Origin: Alphaproteobacteria bacterium
GTDB lineage: Bacteria; Pseudomonadota; Alphaproteobacteria; RF32; CAG-239
Length of the DNA stretch: 64,000 nt
Reading direction: 5' to 3'
NCBI GenBank assembly: GCA_015062535.1
Contig: SUUK01000001.1
Location: 319,917-383,916 of the forward strand
Position 1 is the first letter of the stretch. Every line of letters begins with the position of its first letter. Shown here one piece after another: positions 50,114 to 59,190 of the stretch. Both the position numbers and the translations under genes were made by a program. A model generated the notes under the pieces. It ran no database searches, was not told where the DNA came from, and was given only the letters and a program-made list of their open reading frames with translations.

Positions 50114-51709
50114 ATGATAAATATGATAGAAAAAATCTTAAATTTTAACCTAAAAAGCCACATATCTTCACTGATAAAAAAGGCTAATACCCCATTTTTT
50201 CTTTCTTTCATAACCACATTTGTTTTATTAAACATCATATTTTTATACCATGGTACACACTTTTTATTTGGCGACCATGACTGGAGATATCTAAAATCAG
50301 GCATTCCCCTAAATGCAGGCTTATTTGAAGGAAGATTTGCCCAATTTATCCTCGTAAACCTACTTAGTAATTCAGAAATCTACCCCATTATAAATAATTT
50401 CCTTGGATTTCTATGCTTTTCATTAGGTCTATCTTTACTTGCTAAATATTGGCAAATCCCAAACACTAAAGCCTCATACATAACCTTTAGCCTATTTATC
50501 GGCATTACTCCATATATATTATCATTTATGTACTTTGCCTTTTTAGTAATCCCTTGCCTAAGTTGGAATACTTTTATAATTGGAGCGTTACTATTATCTT
50601 CAAAAGAAAAAACTTTTTGCCTAAAAATAACCTTGTCCTCAATTTTGCTATTTACTTTAGCCCTTGGAGGATATCCCCCTGTTATAAATTTGTTTTTAAC
50701 AGCACTTACAACTAAAATCTTCTTAGACCTATTTTATAAGTCTGCAACACTTAAAACCTTAATCAAAGATTATCGCTACACAATTATCAATTTTATACTC
50801 TCTGCTATTTTATATAAATTAATCTTACAATATTTCATAAAAACAGGCGATATAAACTCAAGTTACTATAACCTACAAACAATCCCTTTTAGCCAATACC
50901 CATCAAAGTTTATTCTTATAACTAAAGACTTGTTCAAGCAGTTTTTAACAACCCTACCATTCATCACCTTTTCTTATAAGTCCTCTACTTTTGCAATCGT
51001 TATATTGGCAACCATTCATACCATATATAACATATGCAAAACCAATCAAAAACTATTAAAATCACTTGCCTACATTGCTATTTTCTACTCTGCTCTTGTT
51101 ACGTTATTTTTATCACCTTCCCTAAAAGAAACAGAGTTTTCACCAAGAATAGACTTCTTTGGTTTGCTATATGTTTATGGTGCAACTTTTGCGATCTGCT
51201 TAAAATCAAATAAAAAATACCTAAAAAATCTATCAATTCTATTTAGCATCTTTACCATACTTATTAGCACAAACTCCCTATTTGATGCGCAAAAAGTTTG
51301 GAAACTAGGTTTTGATACAGAACTAAACTTATATAAACGTATAGAAAAGCGCTTAAATTCCAATTCAACATTTAACAAATACGGCCACTACATAATCGTT
51401 CAAGGAGGTTCACCATCTTTTCGTAGTCGCTTTTATCACGAGCCACATATGATAAAAAGTGATGATTTACTTGATGTATCCTATGTTCCAGGCATGAACT
51501 CCGGCGTTATGCTCAATTACTATACAAACGAAGAATATGCAGATACAACCTCATTTGTTTACACATTTAGACCAGACACAAAAGCAAAAGAGTTTTTATC
51601 AATAGCCAAACCATGGCCATCAACAGAAAGTATCTCTGTTGGTAATTACTGGATAATGCTAATATTAAATAAATCAGGACTAAACGATTTGCGCTCTCGC
51701 TATCTCTAA
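50114..51709 (+). CDS. GtrII-like membrane glucosyltransferase
   Basis: A 531-residue protein with about ten hydrophobic helices. The first loop after the opening helix has FLFGDHDWRYLKSGIPLNAG then LFEGRF, close to the GtrII (O-antigen glucosyl transferase) family, in which a lipid-linked glucose is added to O-antigen outside the inner membrane. GtrII genes are known from phages that change the host receptor. Here it starts 120 bases from late promoter P1, in the opposite direction. The gtrA/gtrB partners are absent. Start at ATG 50114 or 50123; no clear ribosome binding site. Confidence 0.7.
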   Translation: MINMIEKILNFNLKSHISSLIKKANTPFFLSFITTFVLLNIIFLYHGTHFLFGDHDWRYLKSGIPLNAGLFEGRFAQFILVNLLSNSEIYPIINNFLGFLCFSLGLSLLAKYWQIPNTKASYITFSLFIGITPYILSFMYFAFLVIPCLSWNTFIIGALLLSSKEKTFCLKITLSSILLFTLALGGYPPVINLFLTALTTKIFLDLFYKSATLKTLIKDYRYTIINFILSAILYKLILQYFIKTGDINSSYYNLQTIPFSQYPSKFILITKDLFKQFLTTLPFITFSYKSSTFAIVILATIHTIYNICKTNQKLLKSLAYIAIFYSALVTLFLSPSLKETEFSPRIDFFGLLYVYGATFAICLKSNKKYLKNLSILFSIFTILISTNSLFDAQKVWKLGFDTELNLYKRIEKRLNSNSTFNKYGHYIIVQGGSPSFRSRFYHEPHMIKSDDLLDVSYVPGMNSGVMLNYYTNEEYADTTSFVYTFRPDTKAKEFLSIAKPWPSTESISVGNYWIMLILNKSGLNDLRSRYL

Positions 51710-51720
51710 AAACATAATTT

Positions 51721-52722
51721 TTAAGAATTATCTTCTAAAAATCCCGCAATTACACCATCTACCTCTGCAGTATCTTGTTTTTTAGAAAGTCTTTTATGAC
51801 AAGCTCTTCCCATTTTATCTTTCTTATCATCAGAACTTTTTTCAATAGCTTTAATCTCATTTTCAGAAATAGCAGTCAATTGTGATATATCTGCCTTAAA
51901 TGCTTTATCTAAAATATCGTTAGCACTAAGACCTGATGCAAGCAATTTTTCCGCAGTCTTTTCAGCAACAGATTGCACCAATGTTTTACGAAACTCCAAA
52001 TCAAGTGCTTCACTTTTTCTCATTTCCTTTTTAGAACGTTCTTCTGCCATTTTTCTCTGAAAACGTGAAAATTCAGCCGCAATCGGACCACCTCTTTTAT
52101 AATCTGGTATAGTAACAAGATTATTTTTAATATCCATCAAAGTCCTAATACCATTATTATCAAAAGCTTTATAAATCATCCAGTCAGTAACCACTTCTTC
52201 ATTCATCGCCGCATTAATTGCATCAGAAGGAACTTTAAAAAACTTGATTATAGCTTGACCTTTAGGTCCTTTATCAACAAATATATTATTTTCAAAAAAT
52301 TCTCTAGACCAACTATATGGTGCAGAAGGTGTCACAAGCCTATATGTCACCATAATCCCCACTAAAGCTGTCTTAATTTCACTTAATGCATGAAAGCCTA
52401 AAATAAAAGGATTGCGCTTAACTTCTGGATAATGAATAGCTTGCTGGCAAGAAAACAAATATAATCTATAAAATTGTCTATAAGCTTCATCAGAAATAGC
52501 AGGTGTAATCTCCATAGGAATACTAATGGCCTTATTAACAAAGTCAGCAAAAAACATTTTTCTTCTTTTGTTTTGTACTGAAGGTAGATGACCTCCCTCT
52601 TCGTCTTCACGAGCTTCTGCGTCAAGCCTCATCTGTTTCCAAATAGTAACAGATAAGCTATTATCCATCTCTTCTAATTTATCTACCAATAAGACTTCTG
52701 GTACAATCAAATCATTAGCCAT
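51721..52722 (-). CDS. hypothetical protein
   Basis: A 333-residue soluble protein with no signal peptide. The N-terminal part has FADFVNKAISIPMEITPAIS and hydrophobic helices around LGFHALSEIKTALVGIMVTY. The last 130 residues are charged and helical (RKMAEERSKKEMRKSEALDL), ending with a Lys/Asp-rich tail. I recognise no family. It ends 11 bases from the convergent GtrII gene and has its own promoter; it does not resemble a known virion protein. Confidence 0.55.
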   Translation of the reverse strand: MANDLIVPEVLLVDKLEEMDNSLSVTIWKQMRLDAEAREDEEGGHLPSVQNKRRKMFFADFVNKAISIPMEITPAISDEAYRQFYRLYLFSCQQAIHYPEVKRNPFILGFHALSEIKTALVGIMVTYRLVTPSAPYSWSREFFENNIFVDKGPKGQAIIKFFKVPSDAINAAMNEEVVTDWMIYKAFDNNGIRTLMDIKNNLVTIPDYKRGGPIAAEFSRFQRKMAEERSKKEMRKSEALDLEFRKTLVQSVAEKTAEKLLASGLSANDILDKAFKADISQLTAISENEIKAIEKSSDDKKDKMGRACHKRLSKKQDTAEVDGVIAGFLEDNS

Positions 52723-52773
52723 AAACCTTAAACCCTCTTAACTCATATATTTATAATTCTTTCTTAACTTAAA

Positions 52774-52802
52774 TTCTTATCATAAAACCCATTTCTTGTC
52801 AA
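52774..52802 (-). promoter_or_regulatory. promoter of the 51721-52722 gene
   Basis: Minus strand: TTGACA (52802-52797), 17 bases, TAAGAA (52779-52774), about 50 bases before the start codon. Confidence 0.55.
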
Positions 52803-52846
52803 TATTATTTATCATTTTTATATCTTTAAAACCTTGCTTTAGATAC

Positions 52847-52886
52847 TAAAAAAATATTCCAACAGCACATCATTCTATTGGAATAT
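52847..52886 (-). terminator. intrinsic terminator after tmk
   Basis: ATATTCCAA and TTGGAATAT form a 9-bp stem with a 15-base loop and a T-run on the minus strand. Confidence 0.7.
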
Positions 52887-52913
52887 AAAACTAAAAAAAT
52901 TTTTAGCCTAAAA

Positions 52914-53552
52914 TCAAATACGTTCTTTAGTTTTTTCAATCAATTCATTAAATACTTCATCAATACTTTTACTAGCATCAACTACAACAAAGCGTTCTTC
53001 ATCTTTTTTAGCCATATCAAGATACCCTTTGCGCAATCTTTCATGAAAAGAAACATCAACACATTCAAATCTAAGCTCTTTGTTCACCATCTCTTGAGAT
53101 TTCTTAAAACTTCTCTCTAAACCAATTTTTACATCAACATCTAACAAAACTGTCATATCCGGCTTAAAATCACCTGCCACAATTTGATAAAGCATATCCA
53201 TAATCTTCGTATCACTAAATTTATTAGACCCATAAAATTGATATGCAATGGTAGAATCATTAAATCTGTCCGATAGCACATACTTGCCTTCTTCAAGAGC
53301 CGGTTTTATAAGTTTTTCAAGATGAATACGTCTATCCGCATAAAAGAGTAAAATCTCAGTTATTTCATCAAACTTATCTTTATCACCTTCAACCAAAAGT
53401 CGCCTAATCTCCTTACCAACTTCAGTTCCGCCTGGCTCACGAGTTAAAACAACTTCAATTCCTTTAGCTTCCAAATACTCCGCAAACTTTTTCATTTGCA
53501 AAGATTTTCCAGCCCCATCACCACCTTCAAAGGTAATAAATTTTCCCTTCAT
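52914..53552 (-). CDS. tmk: thymidylate kinase
   Basis: A 212-residue dTMP kinase making dTDP for DNA synthesis. The P-loop is at 9-17 (EGGDGAGKS), the substrate segment TREPGGTEVGKEIRRLL follows, then the family DRFNDSTIAYQ motif. It lies three bases downstream of dacA, forming rlpA-dacA-tmk. This linkage is common in Alphaproteobacteria, where holB often follows; here holB lies upstream on the other strand. GGAG precedes the ATG. Confidence 0.95.
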   Translation of the reverse strand: MKGKFITFEGGDGAGKSLQMKKFAEYLEAKGIEVVLTREPGGTEVGKEIRRLLVEGDKDKFDEITEILLFYADRRIHLEKLIKPALEEGKYVLSDRFNDSTIAYQFYGSNKFSDTKIMDMLYQIVAGDFKPDMTVLLDVDVKIGLERSFKKSQEMVNKELRFECVDVSFHERLRKGYLDMAKKDEERFVVVDASKSIDEVFNELIEKTKERI

Positions 53553-53555
53553 AAC

Positions 53556-54701
53556 TTACTCCGCACTAAAAAGGAAATATTTTATATTTTCAACAAACCT
53601 GCTAAATGCCCCCATTTTCGCAACGCTATCTTTTGCAACCAATGGATACTTATCAACTACTTTATCTTTATAGCTAATAATCACTTCACCAATCTTATCA
53701 CCCTTATAAACTGGCGCTTTTAGAGGAGTATTATAAATAACTTTAGCTGTATATTTATTGCGTTTGCTTTTCTTTAGAGTTTTTACAACGTCTTTTTCAA
53801 CAACTGCATCAACATTCTTTGTAGCTCCATACCAAACAGGAACTTCTGCTAATATTTGATTTCTATTAAAGAATTTGTAATTATCATAATTTGCAAATCC
53901 CCAAGTCATCAAACTTTCAGTTTCTTCAAAACGTTCTTTATTGCTTTCCAATCCAGCCACAACTTGGATTAAACGTCTATCACCTCTCACAACAGAACCT
54001 GTTAAGCAATATCCAGCCTCAGAAGTATGACCTGTTTTTAATCCATCAGCGCCTTTAAGTGTGTATAACAAAGGATTTCTATTACCTTGTTTAATTCCAT
54101 TATAAGTAAATTCTTTTTGCTTAAAGAAGTGATAAAAATCAGGAAAATCTTTTATAATATGGCGAGCAAGCTTAGCTAAATCTTCAACAGAGATTTTATG
54201 TTCGGGATGAGGAAGACCTGTTGCATTTTCAAAATGTGCATTTTCTAATCCCAATTTTTCAGCTGTCTCATTTAATAGTTCTGCAAATTCCTCTTCACTT
54301 CCTGCAATATTTTCAGCCACCACAATACAAGCATCATTACCAGATTGAATAACAATACCTTTAATCAAATCCTCAACGCTAACTTCTTGACCAATTTTCA
54401 AAAACATTGTAGAACCGCCACTAGCAGCTCCACCTTTACGCCAAGCTTTTTCACTAACTAAAAATTTATCATCAAGCGAAATTTCACCCTCATTTATTTT
54501 AGATAACAACACATAAACTGTCATCAATTTACTCATAGAAGCAGGAGCAATCATTTCTTCATGATTTTTTGTAAAAAGATACTCTCCAGTATCAAAATCC
54601 ATCAAAATTGCATTATCTGCTTTTGTTTCAAATGCATTAGCAGAACTAATAGCCATAAAAGAAATTCCACAAGCCATCAAAAAGAGTTTATTTAATTTCA
54701 T
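53556..54701 (-). CDS. dacA: D-alanyl-D-alanine carboxypeptidase (PBP5/6 type)
   Basis: A 381-residue periplasmic enzyme that removes the terminal D-Ala from peptidoglycan pentapeptides. It has a signal peptide ending ISSANA, then the active-site motifs S55-MS-K58, S120-G-N122 and K222-T-G. A C-terminal beta domain and a hydrophobic or amphipathic end (FSRFVENIKYFLFSAE) for membrane attachment follow, as in PBP5 and PBP6. AGGAG precedes the ATG. It is the middle gene of rlpA-dacA-tmk. Confidence 0.95.
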   Translation of the reverse strand: MKLNKLFLMACGISFMAISSANAFETKADNAILMDFDTGEYLFTKNHEEMIAPASMSKLMTVYVLLSKINEGEISLDDKFLVSEKAWRKGGAASGGSTMFLKIGQEVSVEDLIKGIVIQSGNDACIVVAENIAGSEEEFAELLNETAEKLGLENAHFENATGLPHPEHKISVEDLAKLARHIIKDFPDFYHFFKQKEFTYNGIKQGNRNPLLYTLKGADGLKTGHTSEAGYCLTGSVVRGDRRLIQVVAGLESNKERFEETESLMTWGFANYDNYKFFNRNQILAEVPVWYGATKNVDAVVEKDVVKTLKKSKRNKYTAKVIYNTPLKAPVYKGDKIGEVIISYKDKVVDKYPLVAKDSVAKMGAFSRFVENIKYFLFSAE

Positions 54702-54712
54702 CTGTTTTACTC

Positions 54713-55618
54713 CTAACCTTTTACAATAGAAACATCCGCATGTCCATAATCCAACACACGATCTAAAATTTTCTCAGCTTCGCTACGACTATGGTATGCA
54801 CCAAGTCTTACACGATAAACACCATCTTTACTCAAAAATGCCTCAAAAATTGAAACATTACCAAATCTTTTCATGCTATTTGCCATTTCTTTTGCCTTTG
54901 CATAATCAGAAAAAGCACCAACCTGAACAAAGAACATTCCTTTTTCATCAACTTTAGTCTCATTACTATTTACACTAGAAGCAACTTTAGCCTCTTCATT
55001 AACAACCAAAGGTGCTCTTTTAGGCTTATTTTCAGCAACACTCATCTCATACTTAATAGCATCATTAAATATCTTAGATTTATTATCTTTAGAAAGCATA
55101 GCCTCTTTTATTGCTCTACTTTCTTTTTCCAAAATCTCAACTCTAACTTTTGCCGTACCTTTATTACGGTATCCCAAAAGCTCAGCCCCTTTTTGAGACA
55201 CATCAATAATACGATTCTTTACATAAGGACCTCTATCATTAACTCTAGCAACAATAGAACGTCCATTTTCTAAATTAGTTACCTTAACAATAGATGGCAA
55301 AGGAAGTGTTCTATGAGCCGCAGTAATAGCTCTCATATCATAAGTTTCACCATTTGCTGTACGTTTATTATGAAAATCATCACCATACCAAGAAGCAATA
55401 CCAACTTCAGAATAACTATAATCCTCTTTTGGAGTATAATATTGTCCTAATATTTTATAAGGATTACCAACTTTATAATATCCCCCATCAGCTTTAATAG
55501 CTTCAACTTCCTCACTTAAATTTTCATATTGAAAGTCCCTTGGTTCATGCGCGCAACCACTAAGCATCACAATTAATGCCAAAACCAATACTTTCAATTT
55601 AATTCTCATAATATTCAT
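54713..55618 (-). CDS. rlpA: septal lytic transglycosylase/lipoprotein RlpA
   Basis: A 301-residue lipoprotein with lipobox LSGC (Cys22). The double-psi beta-barrel domain contains ASWYGDDFHNKRTANGETYD, AAHRTLPLPS and VRVNDRGP-like VARVNDRGPYVKNRIIDVS, the known signature. Residues about 225-301 form a SPOR domain (GMFFVQVGAFSDYAKAKEMA) that binds denuded glycan at the septum. First gene of the rlpA-dacA-tmk run, 11 bases before dacA. ATG 55609 is an alternative start. Confidence 0.93.
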   Translation of the reverse strand: MNIMRIKLKVLVLALIVMLSGCAHEPRDFQYENLSEEVEAIKADGGYYKVGNPYKILGQYYTPKEDYSYSEVGIASWYGDDFHNKRTANGETYDMRAITAAHRTLPLPSIVKVTNLENGRSIVARVNDRGPYVKNRIIDVSQKGAELLGYRNKGTAKVRVEILEKESRAIKEAMLSKDNKSKIFNDAIKYEMSVAENKPKRAPLVVNEEAKVASSVNSNETKVDEKGMFFVQVGAFSDYAKAKEMANSMKRFGNVSIFEAFLSKDGVYRVRLGAYHSRSEAEKILDRVLDYGHADVSIVKG

Positions 55619-55729
55619 AGTCTCATTACCCTATTAAAAAACTTTCCTAAAGCTTAGTACATCAAATAATTTTGTAAAGAGCTTTTATTAAGTTATTGTA
55701 CACCACTTTTATCTTTACAAAATTTCTTT

Positions 55730-55758
55730 TTGACAATTATAAAGTTCTTTTCTATTAT
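55730..55758 (+). promoter_or_regulatory. promoter of the 55797 gene
   Basis: TTGACA (55730-55735), 17 bases, TATTAT (55753-55758), about 38 bases before the ATG. Confidence 0.6.
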
Positions 55759-55796
55759 ACCCCTATATTTCTTAACAATTTTATAAGAGGGAAGAT

Positions 55797-56516
55797 ATGT
55801 TAAAGAAACCAAACCTATATTTTAGTATGTTTTTATTTGCTATAGTTTTAAATAGCGCCAATACTTACGCATATGATACAATCAAACAAGAAGATGAAAA
55901 ACTATTAAAAGATGTTTTATCAACAGATAAAGTAAATCAAATCCATATTAAAGCAACAGATACTGAAATTGAGGTTTCACCTGCAATTGTTTCTAAAAAA
56001 GAAAATCAAAAAGCACCTTACATCTACCCTTCCAAAGAAAATATCGCATCTTCAAGACAAGAACAAAAAGAATGGTTTATTCCAAGAACTCAAGAAATAA
56101 AAACTATGCCATCAGCACCTAAAGACCCTCTTATAGAAGAAATAAAAGAACAGATTCATAACTGCATGGCAAATAAATCAGACCAGCTTGAATTAGAAAA
56201 ATCTGTATTAAAAGAAGGTAATTTCTACAACAATGCCGCATATCTTTCTCAAACTTTTGAAGATATAAACACTTGTTATGAAAACATTGGATATGACATC
56301 ATATCCCTTTATTATGCTAACAATCAAAGAGTTCTATACAATTTTGAAAACAAGAAAAAATCTTTCTATGTTACAGGTACAGCCCCATCATATAAGCCAA
56401 CTCACTGCAAAGAAGATTGCTCATTTGATGCTGTTGTAGAAACTCAGCTTGATAAATTTAAAGAATTTAGAACCTATCTATCAGAATTACTTGCCAATCG
56501 TCCAGAAAGTAAATAA
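55797..56516 (+). CDS. hypothetical exported protein
   Basis: A 239-residue protein with a signal peptide (LYFSMFLFAIVLNSANTYA, cleavage before YDTI), a polar, low-complexity middle, and a C-terminal helical domain with cysteines in pairs (HNCMAN, NTCYEN, HCKEDCS). No family recognised. Its stop lies two bases before holB on the same strand, so both are likely on one transcript from the TTGACA promoter at 55730. Confidence 0.6.
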   Translation: MLKKPNLYFSMFLFAIVLNSANTYAYDTIKQEDEKLLKDVLSTDKVNQIHIKATDTEIEVSPAIVSKKENQKAPYIYPSKENIASSRQEQKEWFIPRTQEIKTMPSAPKDPLIEEIKEQIHNCMANKSDQLELEKSVLKEGNFYNNAAYLSQTFEDINTCYENIGYDIISLYYANNQRVLYNFENKKKSFYVTGTAPSYKPTHCKEDCSFDAVVETQLDKFKEFRTYLSELLANRPESK

Positions 56517-56518
56517 GA

Positions 56519-57559
56519 ATGCCAAATGAGATAATAAATCCAAACAAAAATACACATCTCATAGGCCATGATGAGGCTATAAAATTATTTCTAACTGCAT
56601 ATAATTCAGGTTCACTGCATCATGGTTGGTTAATAACCGGCCCTGAAGGTATTGGTAAAGCAACCCTTGCTTACAAAATCGCCAGATTCCTCCTAACAGC
56701 AGAAGAAAACAAAACCTATAACTCTCTTGATATTTCACCAACACATCCCATATTTGGTCAAATAGTTCAAAAATCTCATCCAGATTTTAAAGTTCTAGAA
56801 AGAGACTACACCGAAACAGATAAGAAAAAACTAATCAAAGCCATAAATTCCGGTGACACTATTGATGAAGAGCTTAAGCAATCGCTTAAACGTTCATCTG
56901 TTATCAAGGTTGAAGATGTAAGAGATGTAGTATCATTTTTATCCAAAAAATCTTTTAACAATAATTGGCGAGTAGTAATTGTCGATAGTGCAGATGAACT
57001 AAATACTTCAAGTGCAAATGCCCTCTTAAAGATTTTAGAAGAACCTCCTCTAAAAAGCATTTTATTATTACTATCACACAATCCAGGAAAGCTACTTCCG
57101 ACCATTCGCTCACGTTGTGCCAAACTAGCACTTCAACCACTAAAAGAAGATAATGTTGCATCACTAATAAGACGCTACCTTCCAGACCTTGATGAACAAT
57201 CAGTTAAAGGTCTTGCCAAAATCTCAAAAGGTAGTATTGGACGAGCTATAAATTATGCAAGCAATAATGCATTAAGCATTTATGAAGACATAAAAAAAAT
57301 ATGTTATTCAGGCACAAAATCTGATGGCACTTTATTACTAGAGCTTGCAAATTTTGCGGCATCAGATGAAGACTGTTGGGATTTATTTAGCGAACTAATC
57401 TGCCGTTTTATCAGAGATAACATGGCAGACACTCAAAACAAAGCAAAGCTATATGAAGCCTATGAGGCTATCCTTAAAATCTTAAATGAAGTTAATAACT
57501 TAAACATGGATAAAAAGCAGTCAGCCTTACAAATTCTTAGCCTTCTTGCAGAAGTTTAA
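56519..57559 (+). CDS. holB: DNA polymerase III subunit delta'
   Basis: A 346-residue clamp-loader subunit. It has an AAA+ fold with GWLITGPEGIGKATLAYKIA (Walker A-like), a middle VIVDSADELNTSSANALLKI then LEEPP, and the SRC motif in TIRSRCAKLAL. These are typical of alphaproteobacterial HolB. The residue after the P-loop lysine is Ala instead of Ser or Thr, so ATP use may be weak, as known for delta'. It follows the exported-protein gene by two bases. Confidence 0.88.
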   Translation: MPNEIINPNKNTHLIGHDEAIKLFLTAYNSGSLHHGWLITGPEGIGKATLAYKIARFLLTAEENKTYNSLDISPTHPIFGQIVQKSHPDFKVLERDYTETDKKKLIKAINSGDTIDEELKQSLKRSSVIKVEDVRDVVSFLSKKSFNNNWRVVIVDSADELNTSSANALLKILEEPPLKSILLLLSHNPGKLLPTIRSRCAKLALQPLKEDNVASLIRRYLPDLDEQSVKGLAKISKGSIGRAINYASNNALSIYEDIKKICYSGTKSDGTLLLELANFAASDEDCWDLFSELICRFIRDNMADTQNKAKLYEAYEAILKILNEVNNLNMDKKQSALQILSLLAEV

Positions 57560-57675
57560 TATACTATCCACAACACATACCTAAATATTAAACATTTCTC
57601 ATTTCTTCCTTGCATATTTTTTTATAAGTTCATATCATACAAAAAATACCACTCAATACCAATAGGAGAGTACAG

Positions 57676-58440
57676 ATGAAAAAAGTTTTAGTAACATCAA
57701 TCAGTGTTGTAGCACTAGTAGCATTAGCAGGAACAACTTATTACTTAAACCAAGAAAAAGTATACCAAACCAAAGATATCAAATGTGATTTTGATGCTGG
57801 TATATGTTACGACCTAAAAGGAAAACCTATAACAGGACGAATCAAAAATTATGATAAAGAAGTTCTAATTTCTGATATAGAATATAAAGATGGTAAAGAA
57901 AATGGTGAATTAAAAATATACCGAAATGATGGTAAATTATTCTTAGAAGGCACCTACAAAGATGGCAAACCAAATGGTGTTATTAAAGAATACAATGAAG
58001 ATGGCTCACTTTTGTCTTATGATGAATTTAAAGATGGTCTTTTACATGGCCGTTCAATCATCTACTTTGCCCCAAATAAAATCTTAAAAGAGTGGAACTA
58101 TAATATGGGGAAAGAAACTGGCACCGGTAAAGTTTATTATCAAAATGGCAACCCTCAACTCGAAATAAATTTCACATCAGGTGAATTAAAATATTTCTAT
58201 GAAGAAGGTTCTATTCAAACTTTTGCTCATTTTGATGACACTGGTTACAATGGTCTTTGGACAATCTACCAAAAAGATGGCACAATAAAAGCAGAACTAA
58301 CATATGACAAAGGCGTTGGTACAACTGGATATTGCTTAAAAGAAGATGGTTCCAAACATGAGTTTACTAAAGAAGACTTTACTTCTTTTGCTCAAACCAA
58401 CCTAACACCTTGTGACACACCTCAAACAATTAGTGAATAA
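57676..58440 (+). CDS. exported MORN-like (YwqK-type) repeat protein
   Basis: A 254-residue protein with an N-terminal anchor or signal (LVTSISVVALVALAGTTYYL) and a run of beta-hairpin repeats of about 22 residues with the pattern Y-x-(D/N)-G-K-x2-G-x-x-x-x-Y: EYKDGKENGELKIYRNDGK, TYKDGKPNGVIKEYNEDGS, EFKDGLLHGRSIIYF, TYDKGV. These match MORN_2 repeats of the YwqK antitoxin-like family, which usually bind partners or membranes. A 116-base gap separates it from holB, and AGGAG precedes its start. Partner unknown. Confidence 0.75.
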   Translation: MKKVLVTSISVVALVALAGTTYYLNQEKVYQTKDIKCDFDAGICYDLKGKPITGRIKNYDKEVLISDIEYKDGKENGELKIYRNDGKLFLEGTYKDGKPNGVIKEYNEDGSLLSYDEFKDGLLHGRSIIYFAPNKILKEWNYNMGKETGTGKVYYQNGNPQLEINFTSGELKYFYEEGSIQTFAHFDDTGYNGLWTIYQKDGTIKAELTYDKGVGTTGYCLKEDGSKHEFTKEDFTSFAQTNLTPCDTPQTISE

Positions 58441-58508
58441 CCCCGTCTATTCTACTTGATTGTGATAAAAAAAATATTATGTTACAAACATAACATTAAG
58501 AGGAAAAA

Positions 58509-59144
58509 ATGATTAACTTAAACAAAAAAACATTAACATCAGCGTTGCTTATAGCTCTTTGCTCATATAGCACAAGTTCTTTTTCAGCAACCAAAGATGA
58601 AGATACCATAAAAGTAGAAAACTATCTTAACTCAATCAAAACAATGCGTGCAAATTTCATTCAAATTGCAAGCAATGGTGAAAAGGTTGAAGGTCGCATC
58701 TACATAGAAAAACCCAATAAAATCAGAATGGAATATAATGCTCCGTCAGATATCCTAATTGTCGGCAATGGCGACTATATTGTATATTATGATAAAGAGC
58801 TAGATCAAATTACCAACATTGATTATGAAGATATTCCAGCTGCCATGATTTTAGCAAACACTGTCAATATAGATGGTAAAGAACTTCAAGTAACTGATTT
58901 CTATCAAGACCCAGGAGTTACCAAAGTAAGCCTAGAATATTCAAAAGATGAATTAGGTCCATTCACGTTAGTGTTCTCAAACACTCCATTTGAGCTAAAA
59001 CAATGGAAGGTAATAACCCCACAATCTATGGAAGTTTCTTTATCTTTATATGATACAGTAACAGATGGCAAACTAGATGATAAGCTCTTTGAGTTCCGTA
59101 AAAACGACGAAACTAGAAAATCTTCATCATCAAGACGTAAATAA
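58509..59144 (+). CDS. lolA: outer-membrane lipoprotein carrier LolA
   Basis: A 211-residue periplasmic chaperone that takes lipoproteins from LolCDE to the outer membrane. It has a signal peptide ending SSFSA, then the family start YLNSIKTMRANFIQIASNG, GRIYIEKPNKIRMEYNAPS, and GNGDYIVYYDKELDQITNID, strands of the half-barrel. The RlpA and lipoprotein candidates in this window are among its expected clients. AGAGGA precedes the ATG and a terminator follows. Confidence 0.93.
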   Translation: MINLNKKTLTSALLIALCSYSTSSFSATKDEDTIKVENYLNSIKTMRANFIQIASNGEKVEGRIYIEKPNKIRMEYNAPSDILIVGNGDYIVYYDKELDQITNIDYEDIPAAMILANTVNIDGKELQVTDFYQDPGVTKVSLEYSKDELGPFTLVFSNTPFELKQWKVITPQSMEVSLSLYDTVTDGKLDDKLFEFRKNDETRKSSSSRRK

Positions 59145-59149
59145 AAAAA

Positions 59150-59178
59150 GGGGGAACTTTTCCCCCTCTTCTTTTTTT
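59150..59178. terminator. intrinsic terminator between lolA and amiC
   Basis: AAAAGGGGGAA and TTCCCCCTCTT stem with T-runs, shared by convergent genes. Confidence 0.85.
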
Positions 59179-59190
59179 ATCTACTACATA

